Assembly: GCF_030272615.1 (NCBI RefSeq)
Contig: NC_081409.1
Span: 914,003,840 to 914,067,839, forward strand
DNA from: Cryptomeria japonica
Taxonomy: Eukaryota; Streptophyta; Pinopsida; Cupressales; Cupressaceae
Length of the DNA: 64,000 nucleotides
Reading direction: 5' to 3'
The position numbers and the translations under genes are program-made. Shown here in pieces: positions 21,821-34,173 of the stretch. A model generated the notes under the pieces. That model did no database searches and was not told where the DNA came from. It was given only the letters and a program-made list of their open reading frames with translations. Every line of letters begins with the position of its first letter. The first letter of the stretch is position 1.

Positions 21821-21832
21821 TGGTATCAGAGC
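21821..21832 (+). other. primer binding site of E4 (tRNA-iMet)
   Basis: TGGTATCAGAGC is an exact complement of the plant initiator-Met tRNA 3' end, two bases after the LTR. Confidence 0.95.
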
Positions 21833-21875
21833 ATAGTCCTCTTTTTGCAGAAGTTTAAGAGCTTGAGGAGATCCA

Positions 21876-24800
21876 ATGTCCTCTAACTATTTCAGGAAGG
21901 ACAGTCCTAAACTTGATGGAACCAACTATGGAATATGGAAGATCGGGATGGAGACACATCTGAATTGCATTGGAAAGGACATCTAGGATTTTACAAAGAA
22001 TGGCTATACTGCTCCTACTCTAAATCAACCTAATCCACCTAACTTGGCTAAGATGAGGAAAATGATTGCAAAGCAAGAGAAGCACTTTTGAGTGAATTAT
22101 CAAATCAGCAAATCATGGGATTATCAGATAGGTCTACTACTAAAGCTATTTGGGACCATTTTGAAACACTGAATGAAGGAGATTCCACAGTCCAAATTGC
22201 AAAACTTGAAAGCTTCCGAGTCAAGTATGAAAATTTGAAAATGGAAGAAGATGAAAGGATTTCTGCTTTTATGGAAAGAGTTAATGAAATTGTTTTGGGT
22301 ATTAAATATTATGGAGGAACCTTAAGTGAAGATGAAAATGTTTCAAAAGTTTTAAGAGGATTTCCACCGGCATATAAAATGAAAGTTACTGCTATAAATG
22401 AGTTGCGAACAATGCCTAATACATCAGTAACTAGGGATACATTGATTGGAAAACTTTCAGCCTTTGAAATTGAGGAATTTGGTCATGTTGCTATTATAAA
22501 GACAAATTTAGCTTTTAAGGCGTCAACATCATCTGCACCATCATTTGACAAGTTTGATTGGAAAGCCTTTTATGCAAGATAACTTGAGGAAAGCAGGAGA
22601 GAAAATGAGGAACTTGAAGAACTTGAAGCACTATTTGCAAGGAAAATGCCTAAAGGTCCAGTTGGAAGTAAGTATGAAGGTAAATCACCCTTTAAATGTT
22701 TTAACTGTAATAAGATTGGTCATATGGCTTCGAGATGCCCTAATAGACATGCTAGACTAAGAGAAGAAGCTAGAAGAACATACAAGCCTAACCCTGAATA
22801 CTAGAGATACATATTTAAGAAGAATAAAGATAAATATTGTTATCTTGCTGATGAAGAAGTCACTGATGATTTTGATGAGGATCTGGCAAACAATGGATGG
22901 GTTTTTGTTGCTATAACAGAAGATCAATCGACACCTACTATTCAACTGATAGAACAGGCTCTCGCAACTAAAATTGAAGTTAAGGATGAATGGATCATTG
23001 ATTCAGGATATGCACATCACATGGCTGGTGATAAAGGTAAATTCTTGAACTTTCAGGAATATAATGGAGGCCTAGTAAGATTTGGAGATGACAAATCTTG
23101 TTTGATCAAAGGAAAAGGTACAATATCTCTTGATGGTAAGCATAATACTGACAATGTTTACTATGTAGAAGGTTTAAAGCATAATCTTTTGAGTGTTGGT
23201 CAATTAGTTGAAAAAGGATTTCAGTTACAATTCAAGAATGGTAAATGCAAAATTATGAACATAATTGGTTTGGAAATTGCAACTAGTAATCAAACTAGAG
23301 GCAACATCTTTCATTTGAATAACAATGAAAAGACATGCTTGATTGCACACATTGATGAAAGTTGGCTATGGCATAAGAGACCCTGTCATGTAAATTTTGA
23401 TTGCATGGTAAAAATTAGTACTACTAAGGCAGTTAGAGATTTACCTAAGATTGTTAAGCCTCACAATCCGATATGTAAGGAATGTCAATTTGGAAAATGA
23501 GTTAGAGCAACTTTTAAAAGTATTCCAGAAAAATCCAATAATGCTCTTGACTTAATTCATACTGATTTATGTGGTCTAGCTAGAACTAAAAGTTTACAAG
23601 GTCATAGATATTTCATGCTAATCATTGATGACTATTCTAGAATGTGTTGGGTTACTTTTCTCAGAGAAAAATTAAAAGCACTTGGGAAGTTCAAACTATT
23701 CAAAGCAATGGTAGAGAATGAAACCGGTAAGAAAATCAAATGTCTAAGATCAGATCAAGGAGGTGAATTTACATCAAAGGAATTTAGTGCATTCTGTGAA
23801 GTGAATGGGATCAGAAGAGAGTTATCAGCACCCCAGACACCACAACAAAATGGAGTTGTAGAAAGGAAAAACATAACTATCTTGGATGCAGCTAGAAGTA
23901 TGTTATCAGAAGCAAATCTTCCACATGTATATTAGAGAGAGGCAGTAAGCACAACGATCTATACTTTCAACAAAGTTCACATCAAAGGTGAAACCGGTAA
24001 GACCCCTCATGAACTATGGTTTGGTATTACTCCTACTCTTAAATATTTTAGAATATTTGGTAGTAAATGCTATATTAGAAGAGATGAGTGTATTGGCAAA
24101 TTTGATCCTAGAAGTGATGAAGGAATATTTCTTGGTTATTCGTCTAAGAGCAAGGCATACAAATGTTTTGACAAGAGATTGCAGAAAATTGTTGAGAGTA
24201 CAAATGTGAAGATTGATGAACAATTTAGAGGAACTTCAAGGTATATATACTCTAAACCGGAAATAGAAATACTGACAAATGAACCTACATTGAATCCATC
24301 GATACAGAATGAAGATCCAGTTACACCAGTATCATCTAAAAATTCCACTGTAACTGAGGAACAACAACAAACGAAGACACCCCGGTATGTAAGACTGAAT
24401 CACTCTGAAGATCAGATAATTGGAAACAAGTACAAAGGAGTTATGACAAGAGGAAGACTAGAAAATGAAGAGGTATGTCTTATTTCTCAAATTGAACCAT
24501 CATCAATTAATGAGGCATGTGAAGATAAACACTGGATTAAAGCTATGAAAGAAGAATTAGAACAAATTGAGAAGAATAACACATGGACATTAGTTCCCCG
24601 ACCTAAAGAAAAAAATGTGATTGGAACTAAATGGGTATTCAAAAATAAACTTAATGAAAATGGTAAGGTAATAAAAAATAAAGCAAGACTAGTGTATAAA
24701 GGATATTCTCAGAAAGAAGGGATTGATTACAATGAAACCTTTACACCGGTAGCTAGAATTGAGGCAGTCAGATTATTCTTGGCTTTTACAACACACAGGA

Positions 24801-26029
24801 ACTACAAAGTATATCAAATGGCTATTAAATGTGCATTTATGAATGAAGATCTTGAAGAAGAAGTTTACATTGAGCAACCTGATGGATTTTCTTTGACAGA
24901 TAACAAAGATATGGTTTGCAGGTTAAGGAAAGCTTTGTATGGGTTGAAGCAAGCTCCAAGAGCTTGGTATGCAAGATTGGATAAGTATCTATTGAAAATT
25001 GGATTTTCTAAAGGTAATGCTGACAACAACTTATACTATAAAGTGACTAATGATGACATCTTGGTTATAGAATTTTTTGTTGATGATATAATCTTTGGAG
25101 GAGAAGATGGATTATGGAAAGACTTTTCTATTGAAATGCAACAAGAATTTGAAATGTCTATGATTGGAGAAATAAAATTCTTTTTAAGATTGCAGATTTC
25201 ACAGACTGATAAACGTATATTCTTGAGTCAATCCAAGTACTTGAAGCAGTTACTAAAGAAATTTGGGATGGAAAACTCTAAACCGGTAAGCACACCTATG
25301 ACTACAAATGACAAATTATCACTAAGGGATGAATCTACACCTGTTAATCCGACTAGGTACAAATCTATGATAGGAGGCCTACTGTATTTGACACAAATAA
25401 GACTTGATATTATGAATGCAATATGTATTGTTTCTAGATTTTAGAGTAATCCTAGAGAAAATCATGAATCAACAGTAAAAAGGATTTTCTGGTACTTACA
25501 AGGCACTACAGATCTTGGTTTATGGTATCCTAGAGATGAAAACTTTGAATTATGTGCATACACAGATGCAAATTGGGTAGGAGATGTGGATGATAGAAAA
25601 AGTACCATCGGCGGAGCATTTTTCCTTGGCAGCAGATTAATTTCTTGGTTGAGTAAGAAATAAAGTTGTACATCTTTATCAACAACAGAATCAGAATATG
25701 TTGCAACAACAACTAACTGTACACACGTATTATGGCTTGAGCAAATGTTGAAGGATATAAAGGTAAAATGCAAGGAACCTATAACTATCTATTGTGATAA
25801 CATTGCAGCAATTGATATATCTAAGAATCCAGTATTACATTCTAAAACCAAACATGTTTCTATCAAATTGAATTTTCTGAAAGAAAATGTTGAAGCAAAA
25901 GAAGTAAAACCGGTTTATGTGAATACTAAAGAGTAGATTGCAGATATTTTTACTAGACCTCTGCCCAAGGAGACCTCTGAATATCTCAGAGATCAGCTTG
26001 GGGTCATACCCCCACTGGTAGAGACTTAG
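21876..26029 (+). pseudogene. E4 Copia gag-pol polyprotein remnant
   Basis: The gag begins at ATG 21876 (MSSNYFRKDSPKLDGTNYG), has a TAG at 21984 and one frameshift shortly before 22088. From there to the TAG at 26027 everything is in a single frame, broken by in-frame stops at 22580, 22802, 23498, 23933, 25442, 25661 and 25934. The order is Copia-like: gag, zinc knuckle CFNCNKIGHMASRC (22697-22738), protease with D-S-G (Asp codon 23000), integrase with Asp codons at 23564 and in SDQGGEF and Glu in NGVVERKN, RT with FFVDDIIFG (about 25075-25100), and RNase H with YTDANWVG and ADIFTRPL. Catalytic residues survive, and most stops are explained by single C-to-T or G-to-A changes of Gln or Trp codons. 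This is typical of an element silenced by cytosine methylation. Confidence 0.93.
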
Positions 26030-26104
26030 ACAGTTGATGTTTATCATCAACCGACAGAATTAACAGAGAAATCTTTCACTCCGACTCTGATAAGGAAGCT
26101 ACTT

Positions 26105-26395
26105 CTTAGGGGGAGTAGTTGGTATACTAAACTGGTTGGTATTTGTATTTAAATCTGGTTTTGTATTAGCTTTGGCATTTTATGTCAAAGGGGGAGAGAT
26201 ATCTATGGAAAAACACATTATTTTTTTGGGGAGAGATTGATACTTTGAGATGATTGTTTACTCTTTGTATCTGAATTTTTATTTCTTGTTATGATCTCTT
26301 TTTGGAGATTGTTGGTTTTTGGTATTTGGCATTTCTACTTTGGCACTTTGATGGTTTTTCCATCTTGTGTTACCATCAATGCCAAAGGGGGAGAT
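26105..26395 (+). other. E4 3' region with three G-run polypurine tracts
   Basis: CTTAGGGGGA (26105), CAAAGGGGGA (26186) and CAAAGGGGGA (26383) lie in the 290 bases before the LTR. Only the last abuts TGTTGG and must be the functional primer. A similar triple arrangement precedes the E2 LTR. Confidence 0.7.
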
Positions 26396-27446
26396 TGTTG
26401 GTATTTTGGTATAGTTTTGTCATTGATGTCAACACCTATCAACACTTATCAACTCTGGCACTTTGAAGAATTGGTAATGTTCACCGACAAGCAAGTGACT
26501 TATGCACAGTCCTCTGGTACACCGGCATGATATAATGTTCACTGGCACTTGGAATGATATGGAAAACACCTAGTTATGTCGAAGACATCATTTGGACACT
26601 TTGTCTTGAAGATTTGTTGATTGGTATATTCATGTTTGCATATTTGTTGTTATCGGCAAATAGGTCCAGGATAAGCACCGACAGGCTTATCTATTCTAGA
26701 TCAGCACGACACACCTTGGAAATGATTTATTGTTGTTGTAAATGCATTAAGCCGACATGTTGAATCAGATATTGCATTGGTCATTGATTTACTTATAATT
26801 GTTTTATTGTAATATCTTTTAGAGCCGACCTACTAAAATTGGTCTTAGGTTATGGTATATATGTAAGATCTTATTTGTAAGATTGATATGTGATAAGGAT
26901 AAGGAATTGTAAGAAGGTATATGTGAGAATAAGCAGAGGTATACACACAGACATCATTTGAAGGTGAGGCAAGGTTTTTGTGAAGACGATCAGAACTACA
27001 CCGGTACTGAATCCAGCATAGAAAGATGCTATTTTGAGTAGTACATTCTTATTGGATTTAACCATCCAATTGTAGTCAGTGTGACTCCTATTTGTGTTTG
27101 AGCAGTGAGCTCTAGGTGCTTGGCCTTTCTGCATGTGCAGACCCCTTTTGTATACACATACTATCTGTAGCAATATCATCTAATTGTGGGTAAGGTTTCC
27201 CATCGTGGTTTTTTCCCCTTACAGGGTTTTCACGTACAAATACTGGTGTTATGTGTTGTGGATGTTATTGTCTTTCTATTTCATGCATTAATCTTTACTG
27301 GTACTGCAATTAACTGATAAAACTGTCTACCGACATAAGTCTGGTTTATCGGTATTAAGCATTAAAGTTGGTTAAGTTATTCTTGGTTTGAATTTATTTG
27401 ACAACTGATTCACCTCCCCCCCTCTCAATTGTCTCCGTTGCTAACA
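26396..27446 (+). repeat. 3' LTR of E4 (1051 bp)
   Basis: TGTTGG...CTAACA. It contains the segment shared with the E2 LTR (27100-27145, palindrome CTGCATGTGCAG at 27129-27140) and ends with ATTCACCTCCCCCCCTCTCA (27409-27428). The full U3 is present here, unlike in the 5' LTR. Confidence 0.93.
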
Positions 27447-28625
27447 CTCTGGTCTCTTCCACATCAACTTTCTTCTTCCCTTTCTGGTCAGCAGATTGAT
27501 TTATCGGTTGACTCATTTTAGCTCTGCAAAACTTTGCAAGGTGTTCCAGTTGGTGACAATGAAAACATGCCAAACTAGATGCTCTCCAGGGTCTAGCATT
27601 GCCTTTACTAGTCCTTCTTCTACAATTCAAAGCTATGTGACCGTAGTTATGATTGTGCAAATCACATTCATTCTCTTTATAATCTCATAGGGACTAGATT
27701 GGTTAGCATAGGGTCTCTGCCAATTTGCATTTCTTCGGTCATTAAAAGTTCTTTGACAATCTCCACCAGATCTCTAATGCATGTGGGGTGTCAGATTATT
27801 TTCTCCATACCTACATTCAATAGCTCTTTGCCGAAACACGTTGCAAGTGTAACAATAACCATTAAAGGTTCTAGGTTTTTATCCTTGATAGGCATTAGGT
27901 CTATAACCATTAACAACATTAGCAGTATGTCTTGGCTTATAACAATTAAAGCATACTAGTTTGTATGGCTTCTTGCTGGTGGATTTTTGGATATTAGGTG
28001 TAGATTTACCTTCTTCAATGTTGTCCTTTGTATTGGAAGGCTTACCTTTCTCAAAGGTAGTGTATCCCAAGCCATGTGTATCTCCATTCTTCTTTCATGA
28101 ATGGATTTTCTCATAAAGCATAGCATAGCTCTTGTTAAACTTTGCAAGTGTTTCATTAGCATCAACAAGTTCCTTTGTAAGATCTTCATGTTTTTTCAAC
28201 AAACTTTCTCATGGAGACATTGCCATGTCTAGATCAGCCTTTATTTTTTCTTTTTCTTCTTTTTCCTCATGAAGATGATGATACAGGGTTCCAACCTCCT
28301 AGTTCATCTTAAAGATCTCATGTTATTTTTCTCTGATCTTGTCTTCATCTGTCCTCCTTGCTTCAAGCTATTGAATCATCTGGATGGTTAGGGCTTCCAA
28401 CTCTCTCCTCAGGTTTGCCTTCTCATCATTCAATTTTTCAACTTCAGTAACCAATGCATCCATGTTTGCTTCATCAGAAGAGCCGTTTTCAGTAAACTCC
28501 ATCAATTGCTCTGCAAGCTCTCTTCTCTTAGCAAGTGAGGCTTTATACTTGCCTTTCAATGTATCTAGGGCTTCCTCAGCTTCTGCAAGCCGGTTGAACA
28601 TCTCTCTATAAATCATATCCCCCAT
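27447..28625 (-). pseudogene. E1 gag-like ORF: coiled coil plus zinc knuckles
   Basis: In minus sense the ORF starts at ATG 28625 (MGDMIYREMFNRLAEAEE), about 50 bases after the primer site. The first 85 or so residues are a strong coiled coil (heptads through LAEQLMEF, VEKLNDEKANLRREL). After several stops and frameshifts come nucleic-acid-binding knuckles: CFNCYKPRHTAN with the last Cys lost (about 27913-27953), CYTCN...RAIEC with the His replaced (about 27823-27863), a CDL..HNYGHIALNC knuckle (about 27622-27660) and an intact CFHCHQLEHLAKFC (27526-27567). A capsid domain is not obvious. The frame is broken at 27447 by E4 and resumes at 21591. It resembles the C-terminal half of Copia gag proteins with multiple knuckles. 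It is non-functional here. Confidence 0.65.
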
Positions 28626-28673
28626 GATAGCCTTAGAGATCTTTCCCAAGTGGTTAAGCCTTAAGAGAATTAG

Positions 28674-28685
28674 GCTCTGATACCA
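28674..28685 (-). other. primer binding site of E1 (tRNA-iMet)
   Basis: GCTCTGATACCA on the plus strand is the exact reverse complement of TGGTATCAGAGC. It fixes the element as minus-strand with its 5' LTR on the right. Confidence 0.9.
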
Positions 28686-28686
28686 A

Positions 28687-29842
28687 TTCATAAACTTATA
28701 AGGCACTAGGAGGGGGGGTGAATCAGTACAAGCAAAAACCACAACACAAATCTGATCACCACTTTAAATAACTTGAAGCTAAATAAAAATAAAATAAATA
28801 TCAACACATAATCTAACACCCAATATACCAATCTTCGTATAACACAAAGATTTATACATGGAAAACCAAAAGGGAAAAACCATGGTGGGAGTTAATACCC
28901 ATAAGATTCACTATCTATAGAATATAAATCTTTGACCGATTAAGGTCATACAAACATGCCCAGTTAGGAGCAGCCCTATTAGGAGTCACCTGGTTAAGGG
29001 ATTTACCTCAACCCTATTAAAGGCTTTGCCTTGTTAGGAGAAACCCCACAAGAGGATTTAGACTTAAGTTAATGAGCTACCCTGTTAGGGGATTTACAAT
29101 TTCAGGCCTGTTAGGACCTACCCCGTTAAGGGATTTGACTGTCGCAACTGTTAGGAAAAGAATAGTAAAATGATCTGCATGTAGTACCTTTGTGCTTGAT
29201 AAGATCTGCTTTAGTTTCCTTCAACAACACATCAATATAGAGCTTCTCAGATTACCACACAATCAAGCTCTCAATTCACTCTCGATCTCATCATTCATCT
29301 CATAACACATCACACTTTTTATAGACATCAACTTAGTCGGCTAACAACCTTGGAAAAATTTCCTAGGTTCAATGAATCTAGTTAATCTTGCACTACACAC
29401 TTTACTTATGTCAGCCACCAATATAACAACCTGAAAATAAAACATAATCATTATTGGTTTACCGAGCTTAGTGACTTTGTTCTACCAGTTAGTTGTTCTT
29501 CATGATTGTCTGCTCTATACATCATAACTCGCTCATCTTGTTGAATCTACCGCTACGGTGTGAAACATAGCTGCAAGTACCTATTTCCAACATTCTTGCA
29601 AAACCGCATCAGCTAACTCTTCATCGATCGCTCATACCAGTTTCTTGAATACAACTCTGTTCCTGTTTACCAGTTGAAGTCCTATCTACCGGTTCACTGG
29701 TAAACTATCTCCTCTACCGGTTATGCTTTACCAATTGGCCCAAAAGACTTAGATGACTATCAAAACATAGTTACCATCAATGAAAACATAAAACAAGTCA
29801 TCAATCAACCTATTACACCAAAACATCATCATCAAGCCAACA
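28687..29842 (-). repeat. 5' LTR of E1 (about 1156 bp)
   Basis: In minus sense it starts TGTTGGCTTGATGATG at 29842 and ends near 28687 by the primer site, with the CTGATTCACCCCCCCTCC phrase (28709-28726) shortly before the end. Between about 28955 and 29160 the plus strand repeats words of type CCTGTTAGGA and CCGTTAAGGGATTT five or six times. The right edge abuts E5 coding sequence at 29843. The partner LTR must lie left of the window. Confidence 0.85.
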
Positions 29843-32219
29843 AGAAGATGGTTATGCCCTATTGGACATATAACACAAGGATATTGTAGAGTGTTTTGGT
29901 TTAGATAGGTCTGCCCTCAAGGAAATCAATAGAGGTAATTTGGAAAGAAATTACCACTATAAAAAGGACATATATAGAAAGGAATTCATTCCTCATTTTA
30001 GGAAGAAGCTCTACAAAAATTCATAGAACTATATCCTTCCATCAGAGAGGGAGCCCTTTAGATTAGAATGCTTTGAGCCCTATTTTGTCAAAACCTACTA
30101 TGCATTAGGGTAGGTGCTTGCAGTAGACTGTGGGCTAACTCAAATGCCCATTGATTTCATGATGATTGCCATTAATATCTATCACCCTACAATAAATGAG
30201 CTGTATGATTTTGCAGCCATAATCCGTGATAAGCTCCATGAAGGGTTAATGGAAACAAGGAATAAAAAGGAGAAACTGGAGTTCAGACACTATTCTTTGT
30301 TGTGTCATATGATTATTTACCAGAACATGGCTTATTGGGGTCCAAAATTGACAATAAGGACAAATGATCCACACATAGGTCTTCCATGGGAAATACAAAG
30401 ATGGAATCAGGTGTGGGACAAAGGATCCAAGTTTGGCAATTACTCAATTTTCTTTGATCACTTTGTCATGAAGGTATTGTCAAGGGTAGGAGTGAGGTTT
30501 CCCATGCTGCCAAGGAATATTATCAAAATTTTGAGGATAAGAAGTTGCAGGGGTGAAGGAATGGTATATCCAGAGGGATCCTTCATCCATAATTTTGGAG
30601 ATTTCTTTTTTTATGGAAATTGCACCATTATCAGAGTATACGGGTGTGAGCAAGAACCCCATGTTTTGCCACTTTTTGTCTCTCCCAAGCTAGCATTCAT
30701 TGAACTACTTTGGCAACTAATGTGGATGGAGAGGGTATAAGTTCTTATAGAGAAGAAAAGGAGACTCCTCCCCAGGGTGGTCAATTTTGAAGAATTCACT
30801 GTAGGATGCGACCCCCTAGAAAAGGTGCATGATTTCCTTGTAAAGAATTGTAGGTTGAAGGTTGCCCAAGCTCTGAATTTTGACCCTGAAGGATGTATAA
30901 ATCACCTTAGAATAAACAAGCTGAAAGAGAAGAGTTATTTTCATTCTTTTGATGAGAGGGAAGATATGATAAGAAATGCTCTCCCCACTGAGGCAAAGCA
31001 ACACAAGAAAAAATGGGAGCTCATGAAGAAGCTTGAGCAAGAGAGAAAGTAGGAGGATCCCAATTTTGAAGGTTTCTACAGGGAATTCCAAACTGATTTT
31101 GCTAGAATGTCCTTCATGATTAGGAAGGTAGATGACATAATAAAGATGGAGATGGAAAGGAGGGATGCCAGGGACAAAGGGGTTAAAATTGAGACAAGGC
31201 CTATAGACCCCACCCCTACAGTATACAAAATGAAAGGGCATATAGTGACAGTTGAGAAGACAACTCCTAACACTTCTGGGTAGGCAACTGAACATGTCAT
31301 GAGAGTTGAAAAGGGAAAGGGAAAGATGTTTAATTTTGTAGATATCCAGGTAGATTTTGATACAAGTGTGCCACCCCTTCTCCCCCTTGAGAGACATTCC
31401 ATGAAGATGAGGTTGTTGAGGCTCTAAATGACTCAGATAGAGCCATTATTTCGAGTACAATCCCTATTGAGGAGGTGGATGATGAGAGGATAATTGCCAC
31501 AAAGAATTTTGTAGCAGATGACAATTTTGTGAACTCTCCCGAGTTCAGATCTTTTTGGATAAGGAAAAAATTAAAGGACTTATCTGATGAAGAGACCAAA
31601 TTTTTTGATAGAAATAGCTTCAATTGCACCCCTGAGGAAGGCAGGCAAATGATTAAAAGCAACAGTATGCTTCTTGTCCCGGGCTAGGATTTTAAAAAAA
31701 TCTATTTATTAGATCAAATTATGCGGTAGAAGGACCCAAATTTCATAAAAGAGTTCAATGATCGTGGGTATGGGGTAAGTATAGACCTAAAGGCCTTTAC
31801 TTTATGGTCAAGGGCCCCAAATGTTCAGAAGCCTTTGGTTCTACAAGGTGGACAATAGAAGACATAGGATGTAGTGATTAGGACCCTGGAAGACACCACT
31901 GCGTCAGAAGTTGTGGCAATCACGTCACATGCAGTCCAATTTGCTTAACTAGCAGTGGATGACCTTGAGCAAACAAACTTAAGATTTAAATACATGCATG
32001 TGGGTCTCAATACAAATTACAACAATTTATGCATTGAAGGAGCAAATAAAGAAGGTGATTGCAGATTCTTGAGGAATTAGGCCTGAAGAATTAGAGGGAA
32101 TGAATAAAGAATTGTAAAGAGTTAAAGATGAAGCTGAAAATAATTATTTTGAAATAAGAAGAAATTCAATTTTAAGGATTTCAAATAAGATTATTGATAA
32201 ATTAGGTGAATTTCATTCT
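29843..32219 (+). pseudogene. unknown retroelement ORF (E5), first part
   Basis: One frame is readable from 29843 to about 31425, interrupted only by stops (for example at 30111, 30738, 31050 and 31281), then a shift to another frame that includes 31475-31687. Visible segments are DFMMIAINIYHPTINELYDF, FGNYSIFFDHFVMKVLSRVG and, towards the end, lysine/glutamate-rich helices. Most stops look like decayed Gln codons. I do not recognise the protein and see no RT, protease or integrase motif. The frame starts exactly at the E1 LTR edge, so its N-terminal part is beyond E1, outside the window. The sequence resumes at 46723 after the chromovirus E6. Confidence 0.55.
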
Positions 32220-33770
32220 TGATGGGGAGGGATAATCAAAGAGAGTCAATCCTTTATCAAAAGGTAGTCAAGTGTTATCTTAGTGGGCTCACTTCTTTAT
32301 TCTCTAGTCTATCAATCAAATTAGACATCCAAACTCTCTAGGAGTGCTCCCAATCAATATGTGCTCACTGGTTGCTTAGGCATAGTTGAGACTCACAAGG
32401 GTAAATCCAACCTTACACTATCAAACTCCTAACATATTCTTGCAGGGGATGTAGTAAGTGTTCATGAGTTTTTCCAAGGAAAATCAACTAGTTTTGAGTT
32501 TGGGTTTTATCCTTTTCCCATTTTCTAGGCCTAGTAGCCCTAGAGCCCCAATTAGCCCTACCTAGCCGGTTTTTGTGGATTTATTCAAAATTTTCCCAAA
32601 GACCCAGACAAAATCATTTATGATCCGAGTACCCTTTTGGGAGAAATTCAAGGTTCATGAAGTGAGGAAACTCGGTCTGACCGTACAAGTATGAAACCCA
32701 AAAATGGCTTGTTTTGAGAGGTTTTAGGGTCTTTTTGGTCTTCTTTCAAGGTTTTAATGCCTTCCTTGATCTACCACACTTCCAAACTCTCATATATGCT
32801 CTACCATACCCCACTTGGTCATTCCAAACACTTGGAAACTCCAACCCTACTCATGCCTGCAAGCAGTTGCATAATTTCAATCACTTCCTAATAGGGCTAT
32901 GACTGAGCTTACCTAGGAAATGATGAATACCAACTTGATTGATAGATTGAGATTGGCCTTTCAATGACCTCCATATAAAAAATAATAATATGTAAACTAT
33001 ACAAATGTTCCATGGCTTGAGTCCCAACAGTTATTGAGAGAAACTCAAGGGATTTCAAGCTCGAACCATGTTTGGGCCTCTCAAACCCTTGCTTAGGCTA
33101 GGAGCTCACAAATTCAATAACTCAATTCAAACCTGCAACAAAGACTAACTTAATTTATTCCTGAGCACTACAAGAGCATATACAAATAAAGTATTAAAGA
33201 ACATCAATGCAATCAATCCATTAAGTACAGACTGCTGCTCTAATTTTGAGAAAACAAAAGGTAAACACTTGGAAAATGGTCTTCAAAATGTATTAAGATT
33301 TGCTCCAGGCATTCACCAACCTCATTACATTCATAGAGAATTTATATTCCATTGTGGGCCTAACTAACACTCCATCGGTTTCTTAACCAACCCTTTGCTC
33401 AATGTTGCAAAATGTTGTCAAGCAACTTTTACAACTTTTGCCAAAAAGTGCATTTTTGCATTCCATGCTTTGTTTCTCATTATAAACCACCTAGGATGAC
33501 TAAGAACCACTAATATGACATGTCTCAATGCCAAACAAGTATTTTCAATATGTTTTATAACAAAATGCACATTTATGCCATTTGAGGCTTACAAGGGCTT
33601 AGAAGCCAAAATTGAGTATACACATGATCTCATTGACATCCAACCTACCAATGCATATCAAAAACATATGAGGACCTATTAGAAGACCCTTATTCACAAT
33701 CCAAAACCAAACTATGTACCAACACAACAAAATGAAGAAATTGCACTGAAAACTAGGTGCTCCTGCATCA
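32220..33770 (-). repeat. 3' LTR of E6 (1551 bp)
   Basis: The plus strand reads TGATGGGGAGGGAT...TGCTCCTGCATCA; its match is at 38457-39036 and 45738-46722. No coding sequence lies within it. Short ORFs inside it have no support. Confidence 0.92.
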
Positions 33771-33782
33771 TACTCCCCCAAT
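33771..33782 (-). other. polypurine tract of E6
   Basis: TACTCCCCCAAT on the plus strand, a minus-strand purine run (ATTGGGGGAGTA), abuts the inner edge of the LTR. Confidence 0.75.
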
Positions 33783-33786
33783 GAGA

Positions 33787-34173
33787 AAGAAGTCAAGTGA
33801 CTCCTTTAGGCAGCAAAGAAAGGGGAACTCCAAGCTTAGAAAAGTCTGCCTTAGGTACCCAAGTAGCCTTAGATGCTGGAAGGTGCTTCTATTTAATCAA
33901 GTGCTCCATATAGGCAATATGCCTTGTTTTCTTCAAAACTCTAGAGTCTAACACCTTCTTGTCTTGGGGAATGGGTGCAGTTGGTAAGGGCAGGTCTGAA
34001 AGTGCTTGAGAGACCTCTGAGAGTCTACTATCTTCTTCTATAAGTGTGCCCTTATACTGCACCAAATTTGCAACATTGAAGATGGGGGATAAAGCTATAT
34101 CACCGGGTAGGTCTAACTTGTATGCATTATTGCCATACTTGGCCAAGACTTTGCAAGGACCTATCCTCCTCAT
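33787..34173 (-). pseudogene. E6 integrase C-terminus and chromodomain
   Basis: The minus frame carries the GPY/F-like RRIGPCKVLAKYGNNAYKLDLP segment in part, then a linker and the start of a chromodomain (VLDSRVLKKTRHIAYMEHLIK). The next codon, normally the conserved Trp of the chromodomain, is TAG (33889-33891). The sequence after it still reads KHLPASKATWVP, as in chromodomains. Chromodomains direct integration to marked chromatin. The stop is consistent with a Trp-to-stop G-to-A change. Confidence 0.8.

Larger units (their letters stand above)
21597..27446 (+). mobile_element. E4: Ty1/Copia retrotransposon, decayed
   Basis: 5' LTR 21597-21818, primer site 21821-21832, gag-pol frame 21876-26029, polypurine tract at 26383 and 3' LTR 26396-27446. 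The flanking repeat is CTTTG (21592-21596) against CTCTG (27447-27451), one mismatch. It interrupts the minus-strand gag-like ORF of E1, whose frame resumes across the insertion. The 5' LTR has lost about 830 internal bases, including any promoter. Confidence 0.93.

Noticed and set aside
30816..31397. 193-codon minus-strand ORF opposite E5
   Set aside because: Leu/Phe/Ser-rich antisense of lysine/glutamate-rich coding sequence; the plus-strand frame is longer and consistent across insertions.
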